Position numbers and translations under genes: made by a program
From: Myxococcota bacterium
GTDB taxonomy: Bacteria; Myxococcota_A; UBA9160; SMWR01
Assembly (NCBI GenBank): GCA_022447545.1
Contig: JAKVBI010000017.1
Coordinates: forward strand, 1 to 64,000
Direction: 5' to 3'
DNA: 64,000 nt
Part shown: piece after piece, positions 1 through 9,519 of the stretch
How the letters are laid out: the number at the start of each line of letters is the position of its first letter
Position numbering within the stretch: position 1 is the first letter of the stretch
The notes under the pieces: generated by a model
The model's input: the letters and a program-made list of their open reading frames with translations, nothing else
Told to the model about the DNA's origin: nothing
Database searches by the model: none

Positions 1-455
1 ATCACATCGTTTCGGTGAACCTTTTGCTCAGCTACTAACGGTCGACCCGCGACTCTGGCACCGAAGCCCGGAGGGACCGTCCGTCGAAGGCATCGAGGGA
101 CTCGTCCTCTCGGTTTGCTTGTCCGTGGTACTTGTTCGTGGCGGGTTTCGGCGGTGCCGTGGGGCGACGATCTGCTCGGGAGAGCCCTGGCATGGGGCTC
201 GTGTGATTCCGCAACCAGGGAACCAAATAAAACTTCGTTTTGGTTCGCTTCGGCCTGGATCTGGCCCCACGTCTGAATCTCCGGTCCGGATTACGACGAA
301 AGCGGGGGATTCTTCACCTTTTCGCTACACGAATGACACGGGACTTCCCGCATGCGCCCCTATTCTCGTCCTCGGCACGACTCATGGAACGCAAATAGAG
401 GGGGCTTCGGCTTAACGCCTTTCGCTGCCCCGCTCAAAGAAAGAAGGAACGGCAA
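1..455. other. Left edge, no convincing gene
   Basis: About 455 bases before the porin. Open frames occur on both strands but none has a recognisable domain, a credible ribosome site or protein-like composition. The last part must hold the porin promoter and leader. A purine-rich AAGAAGGAA just before position 456 is the porin ribosome site. Nothing else can be supported. Confidence 0.5.
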
Positions 456-1727
456 GTGAAGATTCGGATTCGTAGCGCCAGGGGCTTGTGGGCCACTCTG
501 GGACTCTTCGGCGTATCGATGATCGTCGGGGTTCCAGCTGCAATGGCGGATTCTGGACCCAAGGTGACCACGAACTACAGCGGCCTCAAGGTGGAGTCGG
601 CGGATGGTCGGTTCGATTTTCGAGTGGGGGGCCGAATTCAAGCCGACTGGAACGTCTTCGACAAGGACGTGACTCCGCTGGGGGATGGCCTCGAGATGCG
701 CCGTGCCCGTCTCAAGGGCCAGGGCAAGCTGTACGAGGACTTCAAGTACAAGCTCGAAGTCAACTTCGACCCCGATGGGAAGGCCGCCATCACGGATGGC
801 TGGATGTCCTACAACGGTTTCAAGCCCTTGGGGAGTCCCCTGATTCTGACCTTCGGGCACCAGAAGGTGCCGTTCTCTCAGCAATCGATGACCAGTTCGA
901 ACTGGCAGGTCTTTCAGGAACGGTCCATGCAGGATGGTTTCATCGACAACCCCGCGACGGGCCGCCGCCGACTGGGGTTCGTTGCTCGTTCGTACGGGAA
1001 ACGCTGGCTGGCTTCCGCGGGTGTCTTCGGTGAGGGAGTCGACTATCCGAGCCAAGCGGACGAGAACTTCGGTACCGCCAGTCGTCTGCTCTTCTATCCA
1101 CTGGCCGAAAAGCGCAAGCTTCTGACGGTGGGTGGTGCCGTGTACTACCGAAAGTGGAGAAGGGACAACGAGCTCAAATTCGGCGCCCGTCCAGAAGCTC
1201 ACATCTCCGGCGCCAAGCTCGTCTCTACGGGTGATTTGACCAATGTCGAAGACATGATCATGTACAACCTCCAAGTGAGCGGTGTGCTGGGCTCCTTCCA
1301 TGCCCAGGGCGAGTACACGGGTTCCAACATCCAACGGCGGGGCCCCGCCGGGGATCTGACGCTTGGCGGATGGTACGTCCAGGCCGGTTACTTCCTGACG
1401 GGTGAGAACCGGAACTACGACTGGAAATCGGGCAAATACAAGCGAGTGACCCCGAATTCAATGGTGGGCGATGGTGGTTTTGGCGCTTGGGAGATCGCGG
1501 CTCGGTACAGCGAGATGGATCTTTCGAGCCAGGAGATTCAGGGTGGCGAGGAGCGCAATGTCACCCTCGGGCTCAACTGGTGGCTCAATCGAAGCCTGAT
1601 GATGCGACTCAATTACGTCTATGCCAAAACCGACCCGACGACCAGCGAAGGCGGCGCCGCCATCACGGGCGCCGGCAGGGACGAAAGCATCAACATCATC
1701 GAAGGGCGATTCCAGGTCGTCTTCTGA
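456..1727 (+). CDS. OprP/OprO-family outer-membrane porin
   Basis: A 423-residue beta-barrel porin of the phosphate/polyphosphate-selective family, acting in the outer membrane as an anion or small-solute channel. A signal peptide covers about residues 1-31, with a basic start, a hydrophobic core and an AMA-type cleavage site. The mature part opens with the family pattern FDFRVGGRIQADW, then EMRRARLKGQGKLYEDFKYK and a GHQKVPF loop. It ends in Phe (FQVVF), as expected for a protein assembled by the BAM machinery. The start is GTG behind AAGGAA. Length fits the family (about 400-450). It stands alone, convergent with the next gene, so context does not give the solute. The family call is sound; phosphate specificity is not shown. 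Confidence 0.85.
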   Translation: MKIRIRSARGLWATLGLFGVSMIVGVPAAMADSGPKVTTNYSGLKVESADGRFDFRVGGRIQADWNVFDKDVTPLGDGLEMRRARLKGQGKLYEDFKYKLEVNFDPDGKAAITDGWMSYNGFKPLGSPLILTFGHQKVPFSQQSMTSSNWQVFQERSMQDGFIDNPATGRRRLGFVARSYGKRWLASAGVFGEGVDYPSQADENFGTASRLLFYPLAEKRKLLTVGGAVYYRKWRRDNELKFGARPEAHISGAKLVSTGDLTNVEDMIMYNLQVSGVLGSFHAQGEYTGSNIQRRGPAGDLTLGGWYVQAGYFLTGENRNYDWKSGKYKRVTPNSMVGDGGFGAWEIAARYSEMDLSSQEIQGGEERNVTLGLNWWLNRSLMMRLNYVYAKTDPTTSEGGAAITGAGRDESINIIEGRFQVVF

Positions 1728-1824
1728 GCAAGCCTGCGGGGCAAGTGAGGCTTGAGGCCCATCTGCCCACTGGGCTTCAGGCGAGCGCCTCGACCCCATG
1801 ACTTGGCGATGAACCGGTCCGTTC

Positions 1825-1846
1825 CCGCGAATGGGTGGATTCGCGG
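1825..1846. terminator. Inverted repeat between convergent genes
   Basis: A perfect 8-bp inverted repeat (CCGCGAAT, six-base loop, ATTCGCGG) lies between the ends of the porin and the convergent amidohydrolase. There is no T-tract on either side, so it may be a weak bidirectional terminator or an mRNA-end hairpin rather than a standard intrinsic terminator. Confidence 0.3.
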
Positions 1847-1908
1847 AAACGGAGGCTTACGTCACGGTCCCCATTCCTGCACTTGGTCCCGCCGGCGGGC
1901 ATCCGCCC

Positions 1909-2997
1909 TCAGGGCAGTCGGTAGAGACGCTGGCAGGTGTCTGCGGTCACTTTGCGGACGGCTTCATCACCGAGTCCCGAGAGTGATTCTTCAATTGCAT
2001 GCCTCGAGTTCGGCCAGGTGCTGTCGGGATGCGGGTAGTCGCATGCCCACATAAAGTGGTCTGCGCCCAGCAAGGGGATCAGCGTCGGGCCTAGCGGCTC
2101 TTCTTCGAAGGTTGCGTAGATCTGCCGAGCCCACTGTTCGCTCGGGCGCGTCTGGATGCACTCGTCGCCATACGGCACGCAATGTTTTTCGAACTGGTCA
2201 TCCATGCGCGAGACGAAGTATGGCAGCCAGCCGATCCCAGACTCCGCGAGCACGAGTTGGAGGGTGGGGTACCGCTCGAGGGCGCCGAAGAAAATCATCG
2301 ACGCCAGGGGCTCGTCCATCTGCAGGGGAACGACCGAAGAGAACGGCGCTCGCTCGCGCACGCTCGCTGGGTTCAGCTTGGTTCCTTTGCCGATGTGGAA
2401 GCTGAGGGGAACCCCGGCTTCACTGACTGCGGCCCAGAGACGGTCCCAGGCCGGATCGGCGATATCGATTTCGAAGGGGTCGATCACCGCGCCCCGGTGC
2501 CCGAGCCGCATGCAGCGCTCGAACTCCTCCACGGCGAGGTCGATGGTGCCGGCCGGGAGAAAGGGCAGGGCACTCAGCCGGTCGGGAGCGAATGAATTGA
2601 ACTCTTCTGCCGCCCATTCGTTCCACGCGCGCAGCACGGCGGCTTTTGCTTCGGGGTCGTCGATCGGGAAGCCGGTCAAGGCACCTGCCCCGTAGACGAT
2701 GGAGGCATGGATTCCGTCGCTTTCCATGTCTTCGAGGCGGAGTTTCGGATTCGAGGGCCGCAAGCCGTCCTCGTCTGCGAGTTCGGGCCGACGTCCGAGG
2801 GCCGTCAATCGTTCGTCGTAGCGGCCCGAGACCCCGATCGGTTGGCCGCCAGCCATCCAGAGGTGCATTCCATTGCGCTCGACCACGTGTGGAGCGATCG
2901 ATTGGTATTTCTCTGGGACCCGTGAGGACCATAGATCGCGGGGTACGTTGCCAATGTCGAGGTGATCGTCGCATGAGTAGAGCGGATGGTCGTTCAC
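1909..2997 (-). CDS. Amidohydrolase_2 family metal-dependent hydrolase
   Basis: A 362-residue TIM-barrel hydrolase of the ACMSD/gamma-resorcylate-decarboxylase-like family. These enzymes hydrolyse or decarboxylate ring and beta-keto compounds with a single metal ion. The N-terminal metal site is D10-x-H12-x-D14 (CDDHLD) rather than the usual HxH. A barrel histidine is in LSFHIGKG, and the C-terminal ACDYPHPDS carries the conserved Asp. No signal peptide, so cytoplasmic. The GTG start at 2997 is chosen because AGGAGG lies nine bases upstream; the frame remains open further upstream but looks non-coding. Transcribed divergently from the SDR at 3278. Substrate unknown. Confidence 0.8.
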   Translation of the reverse strand: MNDHPLYSCDDHLDIGNVPRDLWSSRVPEKYQSIAPHVVERNGMHLWMAGGQPIGVSGRYDERLTALGRRPELADEDGLRPSNPKLRLEDMESDGIHASIVYGAGALTGFPIDDPEAKAAVLRAWNEWAAEEFNSFAPDRLSALPFLPAGTIDLAVEEFERCMRLGHRGAVIDPFEIDIADPAWDRLWAAVSEAGVPLSFHIGKGTKLNPASVRERAPFSSVVPLQMDEPLASMIFFGALERYPTLQLVLAESGIGWLPYFVSRMDDQFEKHCVPYGDECIQTRPSEQWARQIYATFEEEPLGPTLIPLLGADHFMWACDYPHPDSTWPNSRHAIEESLSGLGDEAVRKVTADTCQRLYRLP

Positions 2998-3277
2998 GGT
3001 CTCTTGCCTCCTGTCGGTTTGCAACAGACTGAACGCAACGGCTCCGATAAGCAAGTCGAACCGGAGAGCCGAAAGGACTGGCCGGCAACTATTGGGTTGC
3101 GTTTTCCGGCGGTCCTCGGGGAAGCCGAGTCGACGGGTCGTCGATGGCCGCTGGCTTTGGAGGAGGGGCCTTGGGGACCCGAGGGCCAGAGTGGTTCGTC
3201 GAAGTTCGTGTTCGCCTTTGTCTCGTGGCCGATTCCGGTAGGATCGCGTTGAGATCGAAGAAACCAGGGGGTTGAGC

Positions 3278-4042
3278 ATGAAGGATGAGTTTGGGGGGCG
3301 AATTGCACTGGTCACGGGAGCAGCGGGAGAGGGCATCGGCCGCGCCACGGCTCGGCGCTTGGCTGCTGGGGGCGCCCGAGTGGTGGTGACCGACATCCAT
3401 GCTCGTCGCACTGGAGAGGTCGCCCGGGCGTTGCAGGAGGAGTTTCCCGAGACGACCGTGGTGGGTCACCCCATGGATGCGGGTGATCGCGACCACATCG
3501 ACGATGTCATCGCAAAGGTGAGCGATTCACTGGGGCCCATCCAGATTCTGGTCAACAACGCTGCGATCAACGTGGTGGGGAGCATCTTCGACTATGACCC
3601 CGAAAACTGGGACTGGTGTCTGCGAGTGAACCTCTCGGGACCCTGGTACCTGTGCCGTCGCCTTCTGCCGGTCATGCGCGATGCAGGGGGAGGTGTGGTT
3701 GTCAACGTGAGCACCTATGCGCCGGATGTAGGCGGGGGTGGCGTCGAGGCTCCCTATGCGATCACCAAGGGGGGCCTGAATACACTGACGCGTTGCATTG
3801 CCTACGAGGGCGGGCCGCACAAGATTCGAGCCGTCACCGTCTCCATGGGAATGGTGCAGGGCACACGCTTTGCAGAACAGAACCCCCAACTGTTCGACAT
3901 GCCGGAGTCCCAGGGCGTGCTCGAAGGGTATCCCGATGCAGCTGACATCGCGGAATCGATCGCCTTTCTGGCGTCTGAGAAGGCGAGCCAGGTCACCGGC
4001 GAGACGTTGAACGTCGCAGGTGGCGCGTACATGAGAAACTAG
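3278..4042 (+). CDS. Short-chain dehydrogenase/reductase (SDR)
   Basis: A classical SDR of 254 residues: NAD(P)-dependent oxidoreductase of alcohols or ketones in the cytoplasm. The Rossmann nucleotide motif appears as TGAAGEGIG, the structural NNAA motif as NNAAIN, and the catalytic pair as YAITK, with a preceding Ser in NVSTYAP. The acidic VVTDIH after strand 2 suggests NAD preference. ATG 3278 is preferred over TTG 3272 because AGGGGG sits seven bases before it. It heads a tight run with the amidohydrolase at 4073 (30-base gap) and the SDR at 5248, probably one operon in which hydrolase and dehydrogenases act on the same substrate. Confidence 0.85.
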   Translation: MKDEFGGRIALVTGAAGEGIGRATARRLAAGGARVVVTDIHARRTGEVARALQEEFPETTVVGHPMDAGDRDHIDDVIAKVSDSLGPIQILVNNAAINVVGSIFDYDPENWDWCLRVNLSGPWYLCRRLLPVMRDAGGGVVVNVSTYAPDVGGGGVEAPYAITKGGLNTLTRCIAYEGGPHKIRAVTVSMGMVQGTRFAEQNPQLFDMPESQGVLEGYPDAADIAESIAFLASEKASQVTGETLNVAGGAYMRN

Positions 4043-4072
4043 GGTTGCTGCAATCGGGGCATGGAGGACTTG

Positions 4073-5251
4073 ATGGCTGAGCGCTACCCGATCTTTGACG
4101 CGGACAATCACTACTACGAGGCGCACGATTGCTTCACGCGTCACATGGAGCCGAAGTACCGGGATCTGGCGATCCGCTATTTGGAGTTGGACGGGCGCCC
4201 CACGGTTCGCATTGGTGATACGCCCTACACTTATGGCGCTGTGTACAAGGACCGATGCCCGGCTCCCGGCTCCCTGGTCGAGTTTCTTCGCAGTCTGAAA
4301 AAGGGGGGCGATATCGAGTCGGGGGTCGACGTGGCCCTGCCGGCGGCCTTCCGCGAGCGGGGTGCGCGCCTGGCGCTGATGGACGAGCAGGGGGTCGAAG
4401 CGGCCATCATGCTCCCCACATTGGGAGTTACGGTGGAGCATTTCATGCGCGACGATCCGGTCCAGACCTTCGCGAATCTGACCTCTTTCAATAAATGGGT
4501 CGACGAAGACTGGGGCTTCGACCACGAGAGCCGCATTTTTTCGCCGGCGATGCTCTCGCTCCTCGACCTCGATCTGGCTGTGGCCGAGTTGGAGCGAGTG
4601 CTCGCGGCCGGTGCAAAGATCGTCCATCTGGTTGCCGGGCCGCAGGGGCGCCGTTCTCCCGCCGATCCGATCTTCGACCCCTTCTGGGCTCGTATCGAGG
4701 AGGCTGGCGCTGTTGTGGCCTTTCACAGCGCCGAGTCGGGGTACAACGAACTCTTCTCCACAGCATGGGGCGAAAACCCGAATCCGACACCCTTCGAACA
4801 GTCGGCCTTCCAGTGGATGAACTTCTTTGGCGACCGGCCGATCATGGAGACCCTCACCTCTTTGATCTTCATGAATCTTTTTGATCGTTTCCCCTCTCTC
4901 AGTGTGGCGAGCCTCGAGCACGGAAGTATCTGGGTGCGCTACGTGCTTGAATCGATCGACAAGAAGAAGGGCATGGGACGCAATGGTCCGTGGCCGGGAG
5001 GACGCTTGAATCGGCGGCCCAGTGAGATCTTCCGTGAGCATATCTACGTGGCGCCCTTTCCCGAAGACGATGTACTGGCGTTGGTCGAGTGGCTCGGGGC
5101 GGATCGTGTGCTCTGCGGATCGGATTTCCCCCATGCCGAGGGCTTGAAGGCGCCAGGCGATTTCTGGGGCCTGGTGGAAGATGCGCATACCGGGGTGCAA
5201 CGCTTGGTGATGCGCGACAATGGTCGACGGTTGCTGGGTCTCGACGCTTGA
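4073..5251 (+). CDS. Amidohydrolase_2 family metal-dependent hydrolase
   Basis: A 392-residue member of the same TIM-barrel family as the genes at 1909, 34878 and 61803. The metal motif is D11-x-H13-xx-E16 (FDADNHYYE). A barrel His is in VVAFHSAESG, another His is in SLEHGS, and the C-terminal GSDFPHAEG holds the catalytic Asp. ATG 4073 is chosen over 4061 because GGAGG lies five bases upstream of it. Its TGA overlaps the TTG start of the next SDR, which argues for translational coupling. A long open frame on the opposite strand over this gene is a shadow caused by high GC at third positions. Confidence 0.85.
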   Translation: MAERYPIFDADNHYYEAHDCFTRHMEPKYRDLAIRYLELDGRPTVRIGDTPYTYGAVYKDRCPAPGSLVEFLRSLKKGGDIESGVDVALPAAFRERGARLALMDEQGVEAAIMLPTLGVTVEHFMRDDPVQTFANLTSFNKWVDEDWGFDHESRIFSPAMLSLLDLDLAVAELERVLAAGAKIVHLVAGPQGRRSPADPIFDPFWARIEEAGAVVAFHSAESGYNELFSTAWGENPNPTPFEQSAFQWMNFFGDRPIMETLTSLIFMNLFDRFPSLSVASLEHGSIWVRYVLESIDKKKGMGRNGPWPGGRLNRRPSEIFREHIYVAPFPEDDVLALVEWLGADRVLCGSDFPHAEGLKAPGDFWGLVEDAHTGVQRLVMRDNGRRLLGLDA

Positions 5252-6168
5252 CGATCCGCCTCGACGGCCGGGTTGCGCTCGTGACGGGCGCCGGCAATGG
5301 GATCGGTCGTGCCCACGCCCAGTGCCTGGCCGCGCGAGGGGCTCGCGTACTGGTGAACAATCGGCATCACGAAGAGCCGGATCCGGCGGATCGTTCAGCG
5401 GATCAGGTGGTCGCCGCGATCCGCGAGACTGGGGGCGAGGCGGTGGCCGACCACAGCGACGTGGGCGAGCCGGGGGCAGGCTCGCGAATGGTCGAGCATG
5501 CCCTTGATGTCTTCGGTCAACTCGACATCGTGATCGCAAACGCCGGGGTCGCCCACGTTGGGATCTTCCACAAACTGTCCCTGGAGGTGATTCGGGAGAC
5601 GGTTGCGATCAATGTGCTGGGTACTCTTGAACTGGTCCACGCGGCTCTACCGGGAATGCGATCCGCGGGATGGGGCCGGATCCTGGTAACCCACTCGACC
5701 TCGGCCCTTGGGGATGTCACCTACGCGGCCTACGCGGCATCGAAGAGCGCCATGGATGGGTTTGTCCGTTGCATCGATCTCGAAAATCGGGGGCGGAACG
5801 TGCTCGCCAATGCGCTGGTTCCCTTCGCCCATACGGCCATGACGGATCGCCACTTCGAGAGTGGAGTCTTCTCGCGGGAGGCCTCACCTCACGTGAGTCC
5901 CGACAAGGTGGCTGAGTTGGCCGCGCTGCTGGTTTCCGATGCGTGCCCTGTGAGCGGTGAGCTCATTGCGGTCGTTGGCGGCACCGTGCGTCGTTTGGAG
6001 TTGCTTCAAGGGAGGGGGCTAGAACTCGACCCCCGGGAGATCTCTGCAGAGCGCATTCTGGAAGGCTTCTCGCAGGTGGTCGAGATCGGTCAACCCATCT
6101 CGTACGCTTCCGGCGGCGAGATGCTCCTCGACCTGATTCATCAGAGTGCGGAGAAGGCTCGCGAATAG
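5248..6168 (+). CDS. SDR with a C-terminal extension
   Basis: A 306-residue SDR. Cofactor motif TGAGNGIG, structural ANAG motif, catalytic YAASK. Composition and the long insert after strand 2 (about residues 33-50) resemble the (3R)-hydroxyacyl-CoA dehydrogenase domain of peroxisomal multifunctional enzyme 2. About 60 residues follow the usual SDR end (VVGG), a tail not present in simple FabG-like enzymes. The start is read as TTG 5248, overlapping the upstream TGA by four bases; no strong ribosome site is needed if coupled. A GTG at 5274 would remove part of the first strand and is unlikely. Last gene of the 3278-6168 run. Confidence 0.8.
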   Translation: MTIRLDGRVALVTGAGNGIGRAHAQCLAARGARVLVNNRHHEEPDPADRSADQVVAAIRETGGEAVADHSDVGEPGAGSRMVEHALDVFGQLDIVIANAGVAHVGIFHKLSLEVIRETVAINVLGTLELVHAALPGMRSAGWGRILVTHSTSALGDVTYAAYAASKSAMDGFVRCIDLENRGRNVLANALVPFAHTAMTDRHFESGVFSREASPHVSPDKVAELAALLVSDACPVSGELIAVVGGTVRRLELLQGRGLELDPREISAERILEGFSQVVEIGQPISYASGGEMLLDLIHQSAEKARE

Positions 6169-6499
6169 CGAGATTCGATTCCCCTTCGACAACTCCTGTG
6201 ATTTACGGCGGCTTGGCTCGTTGTGCACGTGTCGGCGACACGCGATGGGGATCCGGATCCTTGCTGCAGTCCCGCCCAATGAGTGACTGGCGGTGGAACG
6301 TGGGGGGGAGTTCTACGACTGCAAGAAGACCATGGAGGAACGCTTCCTCGCGTACGCCTCTCTGGGTGGCGTCCTCCACCGACACTTCGACGTCGAGGGA
6401 TACTGCTGGGTTCCCTGGCGGGGGCGCCCGATGATCGGGGTCCGCTAGTCGGAGTTGGTCTTTGTCGGGAGCGGGGTTGGAGCTGAATGATTCGAGCGA

Positions 6500-6800
6500 A
6501 TGCTAGAATACGGGATCCCCTTTGCGGGAGTTCGGCAGGGGAATAGGGGCATTCAGGGCGCCATGGTGGCCGGTGGGAGTTCTGCCGAGTTCTACAACGA
6601 AAACGGTATGTGGGTCGGTGGGCCGGAGAAGATTCTCGCGACGATACGGAGCTTCGAGGTGATGGGCATCGACCAAGTCGTCACCTGTCCCGCATGCTGT
6701 GGTTCATGCAGGCTGGGCTGCGAAGTCGACTTGCTCGGTGCTCCGTTGGGAATGCAGTCTCAGGACCAGAGTCCAATAGGCAGCCAGTCAGGGGTGATTG
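6500..6800 (+). pseudogene. Decayed LLM oxidoreductase fragment
   Basis: The gap between the SDR and PhyH genes (6169-6813) holds no intact gene. From 6500 a frame encodes MVAGGSSAEFYNENG and then VGGPEKILATIRSFEVMGID. The latter matches the C-terminal region of luciferase-like flavin monooxygenases, where a VGxPE loop precedes the last helices. The match stops at about 6700 and seems to continue in another frame (LWFMQAG). Further upstream, 6290-6450 has a coding-like frame ending at a stop that I cannot place. I read this as the eroded end of an LLM gene. A novel short protein is possible but less likely. Confidence 0.45.
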
Positions 6801-6813
6801 CAGGGAGGAAGCC

Positions 6814-7653
6814 ATGACCGTGCCCAAGATCGAATGCCTTGACCCGGACGCCCCTCACGAGAAACTCATCGAGCTTCTCGACCAGGATGGCGTTGCCATC
6901 GTCGAAGGAGCGCTGGTGCCTGAGCAGTTAGAAGGCCTGAGCGCGGACCTCGATGCTCTGGTCGATGGCACCGCCCCGGGTACACCCGATCACATGGAGG
7001 TCATGCAACCCTTCTATGGCTTCGACACGATCCGGATCGATGGGCTCCCGGGAAAGTCCGCCACCTACGTCGACGTGCTCCAGAATGAGCGGCTCCTCGC
7101 AGTTGCCGACCACTACCTGAAACCCCACTGTCTCCACTACTTGTTGAACACGGCCCAGTTGATCCAGATCGGTCCGGGCGAATCCGCGCAGGACCTGCAT
7201 CGCGACGACCAGGCCTGGATGCATCATCCGAAGCACGCCCATGTCGACCCTTTCAGCCAGCCGCAAATCGAGGTCGAGGTCATCTACGCTCTGTCCGACT
7301 TCAGGGCCGACAACGGAGGGACCCGGGTCGTTCCTGGCAGCCACCGCTGGCCACTGGATCGGCAGCCTGAAACCCATGAGATCGTTTCAGTCGAGATGCC
7401 TCGGGGCTCGGCCGTCTACTTCCTGGGCTCAACGATCCATGGAGGTGGCGCCAACTCCACGACGGATCAGTCCCGTCGGGGTTTATTCACGGGGTTCGTC
7501 GTTGGCTGGCTCCGGACCGAGGAGAACTTCTTCCTGAGCACACCCATCGAGGCGGTTCGAGAGATGCCCGAACGGGTACAAGGATGGCTTGGGTATGACA
7601 GTTATCTCGGCATCGGCGTCGTCAACGTGGGAAGCCCGCGCGCGCTCCTCTAG
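6814..7653 (+). CDS. Phytanoyl-CoA dioxygenase (PhyH) family protein
   Basis: A 279-residue Fe(II)/2-oxoglutarate oxygenase, expected to hydroxylate an aliphatic or cyclic substrate with release of succinate and CO2. The iron triad is visible: H-x-D in LHRDDQ, and the distal His in TIHGGG. The GTRVVPGSHRW segment is typical of the family. The TTDQSRRG region carries the Arg expected to bind 2-oxoglutarate. ATG 6814 follows GGGAGG at five bases; the frame is open upstream but overlaps the relic. A second PhyH enzyme lies at 11750. The BVMO that follows (183 bases on) has its own promoter-like sequence. Confidence 0.8.
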   Translation: MTVPKIECLDPDAPHEKLIELLDQDGVAIVEGALVPEQLEGLSADLDALVDGTAPGTPDHMEVMQPFYGFDTIRIDGLPGKSATYVDVLQNERLLAVADHYLKPHCLHYLLNTAQLIQIGPGESAQDLHRDDQAWMHHPKHAHVDPFSQPQIEVEVIYALSDFRADNGGTRVVPGSHRWPLDRQPETHEIVSVEMPRGSAVYFLGSTIHGGGANSTTDQSRRGLFTGFVVGWLRTEENFFLSTPIEAVREMPERVQGWLGYDSYLGIGVVNVGSPRALL

Positions 7654-7760
7654 TCGGAGTGCGAGCGCATAGTGCCTGCAGGAAGACCCCTCGCATGAGG
7701 TTGTAGACCGCGGGAAAGCCCTGGTTCCCCGTGGGGGGGCGTCGAGTCGTCGTTCGTGGG

Positions 7761-7790
7761 TTCGATTCGGGGTCGCGGGCACAGTAGTAT
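7761..7790 (+). promoter_or_regulatory. Candidate sigma70-like promoter for the BVMO gene
   Basis: TTCGAT, an 18-base spacer, then TAGTAT, ending 46 bases before the BVMO start. The arrangement recurs before several genes in this window (see findings). Pattern match only. Confidence 0.35.
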
Positions 7791-7836
7791 CGGGGACTTC
7801 ATTTTGGAAGTAAGTCAGGTGGTGCAGGAGCCGAGA

Positions 7837-9498
7837 ATGACCGGTGAAAATCAATCTCCGCAAACGGGCGGAACGATCGAACAATACGACGCGGTGATCA
7901 TTGGTGCAGGTGTCAGCGGGATGTACGCCCTGCATCATCTGCGCGAAATGGGGCTCTCAGTCCGCGTGTACGACGGCGCGACCGATGTCGGTGGGACCTG
8001 GTGGTACAACCGCTACCCGGGTGCGCGGGTTGATGGCCCGGGTAGCCCCTTCTACGGGTACACCTTCTCGGATGAACTCATGAAGGAGTGGGACTGGGCC
8101 GAGACCCAGTCCAAACAGTCCGACGTTCTGGAGTACCTCGAGTATGTCGCGGACCGCTTTGATCTCCGCCGAGACATCCAGTTCGAGACCTGGGTAGAGG
8201 ACGCTCGGTACGATGAAACCACCCAGCGCTGGACCGTCGAGACCAGCACTGGCGTGCGCGCTTCGTCCCAGTATCTGATCTGTGCGGTGGGAGCTCTGTC
8301 GACGGCAAACATGCCCGACATTCCCGGGATCCATGACTTTGCGGGTGAGACCTACCACACGGGCCGCTGGCCCCATGAACCCATTTCATTCGAGGGCAAG
8401 CGTGTGGCCGTGATTGGGACGGGTTCCTCGGGGATTCAGTCGATTCCCGAGATCGCCAAGGAAGCGGCACATGTAACGGTGCTCCAGCGCACTGCTCAAT
8501 ATTCCGTCCCAGCGGGGAACCGGCCCATTCAGCCCGATGAGATGACGGATGCGAGGGACAACTGGGAGAGCTTTCGCACACAGATGAACGTGCATCCGGG
8601 CGGTTTTCCCTTCGAGACCCATGAGCGGATGGCCCTGGACGACACCCCTGAGCAGCGTCGCGAGCGGTACGAGGCGCTATGGCAACGGGGGGGATTCCGC
8701 TTCTTCCTGGACGGCTACAACGACGTCGCCATGAGTGAGGAGGCGAATGCATCTCTTGCGGATTTCATCCGAGACAAGATTCGCGGAATCGTGCGAGACC
8801 CGGAGACCGCCGACAAGTTGATGCCCGAGTTCTTCGTGATGACGAAGCGTCCGATCCTCGACAACGGTTACTTCGAGACTTTCAACCGCGACAATGTCAC
8901 GTTGGTCGATCTTCGCGAGGATCCCATTGAGTGCTTTACTGCAACGAGCGTACGGACCCAGAAGGGCGAACATCCCATCGACGTGCTGGTGTTGGCAACG
9001 GGCTTCGACGCCATCAGTGGATCGATGCTGCGCCTGAATCCCAAGGGACGCGGTGGAGTCAGTCTTGAGGAACGATGGAGCGACCGATTTCATAACTACC
9101 TGGGTCTTACGATCGGCGGATTTCCCAACCTGTTCATGATCCACGGTCCCGGATCTCCCGGCGTGTTCTATAACATGCCCCTGGGTGCTGAGCGGCAGAT
9201 GGAATGGATCGGTAACTGTATGCGTTACCTGAGTGATCAGGGCATGGGAGCAGTGGAGCCAACGAACCAGAGCGAGGAAGCCTGGGATGCCGAGGTCAGC
9301 GGGATCGCCAATGCGACACTCTTCCCCCGCACGGACTCGTGGTGGACGGGCGCGAACATTCCGGGTAAGCCCCGTTACTTTTCTGCGTATCTCGGGGGCA
9401 GCCTCTATTACCACCGCATCGCAGATGTCGCAGCCAAGAATTACGAGGGCTTCTTGTTGGAGCAAGCTCATCGAGCGGGTGACGTCGAAGCGTCGTGA
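7837..9498 (+). CDS. Baeyer-Villiger monooxygenase
   Basis: A 553-residue FAD- and NADPH-dependent monooxygenase that inserts an oxygen next to a ketone to give an ester or lactone. Two Rossmann motifs flank the class fingerprint: GAGVSG at about 23-28, FAGETYHTGRWP at 168-179 (matches FxGxxxHxxxWP exactly), and GTGSSG at 194-199. The GGTWWYNRYPGARVD segment typical of cyclohexanone/cyclopentadecanone-type enzymes follows the FAD site. ATG 7837 has CAGGAG six bases upstream. An alpha/beta hydrolase follows 21 bases later and could open the lactone formed. Ketone substrate unknown. Confidence 0.9.
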   Translation: MTGENQSPQTGGTIEQYDAVIIGAGVSGMYALHHLREMGLSVRVYDGATDVGGTWWYNRYPGARVDGPGSPFYGYTFSDELMKEWDWAETQSKQSDVLEYLEYVADRFDLRRDIQFETWVEDARYDETTQRWTVETSTGVRASSQYLICAVGALSTANMPDIPGIHDFAGETYHTGRWPHEPISFEGKRVAVIGTGSSGIQSIPEIAKEAAHVTVLQRTAQYSVPAGNRPIQPDEMTDARDNWESFRTQMNVHPGGFPFETHERMALDDTPEQRRERYEALWQRGGFRFFLDGYNDVAMSEEANASLADFIRDKIRGIVRDPETADKLMPEFFVMTKRPILDNGYFETFNRDNVTLVDLREDPIECFTATSVRTQKGEHPIDVLVLATGFDAISGSMLRLNPKGRGGVSLEERWSDRFHNYLGLTIGGFPNLFMIHGPGSPGVFYNMPLGAERQMEWIGNCMRYLSDQGMGAVEPTNQSEEAWDAEVSGIANATLFPRTDSWWTGANIPGKPRYFSAYLGGSLYYHRIADVAAKNYEGFLLEQAHRAGDVEAS

Positions 9499-9519
9499 GC
9501 GGGCGACGCTGTTTGGGCT

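Noticed and set aside
1-455. Possible small genes at the left edge
   Set aside because: Several short frames on both strands, none with a ribosome site, domain or plausible composition.
3527-5539. A 670-codon open frame on the minus strand
   Set aside because: It lies opposite three well-supported plus-strand genes, has Arg/His-rich composition and no domain; a codon-bias shadow.
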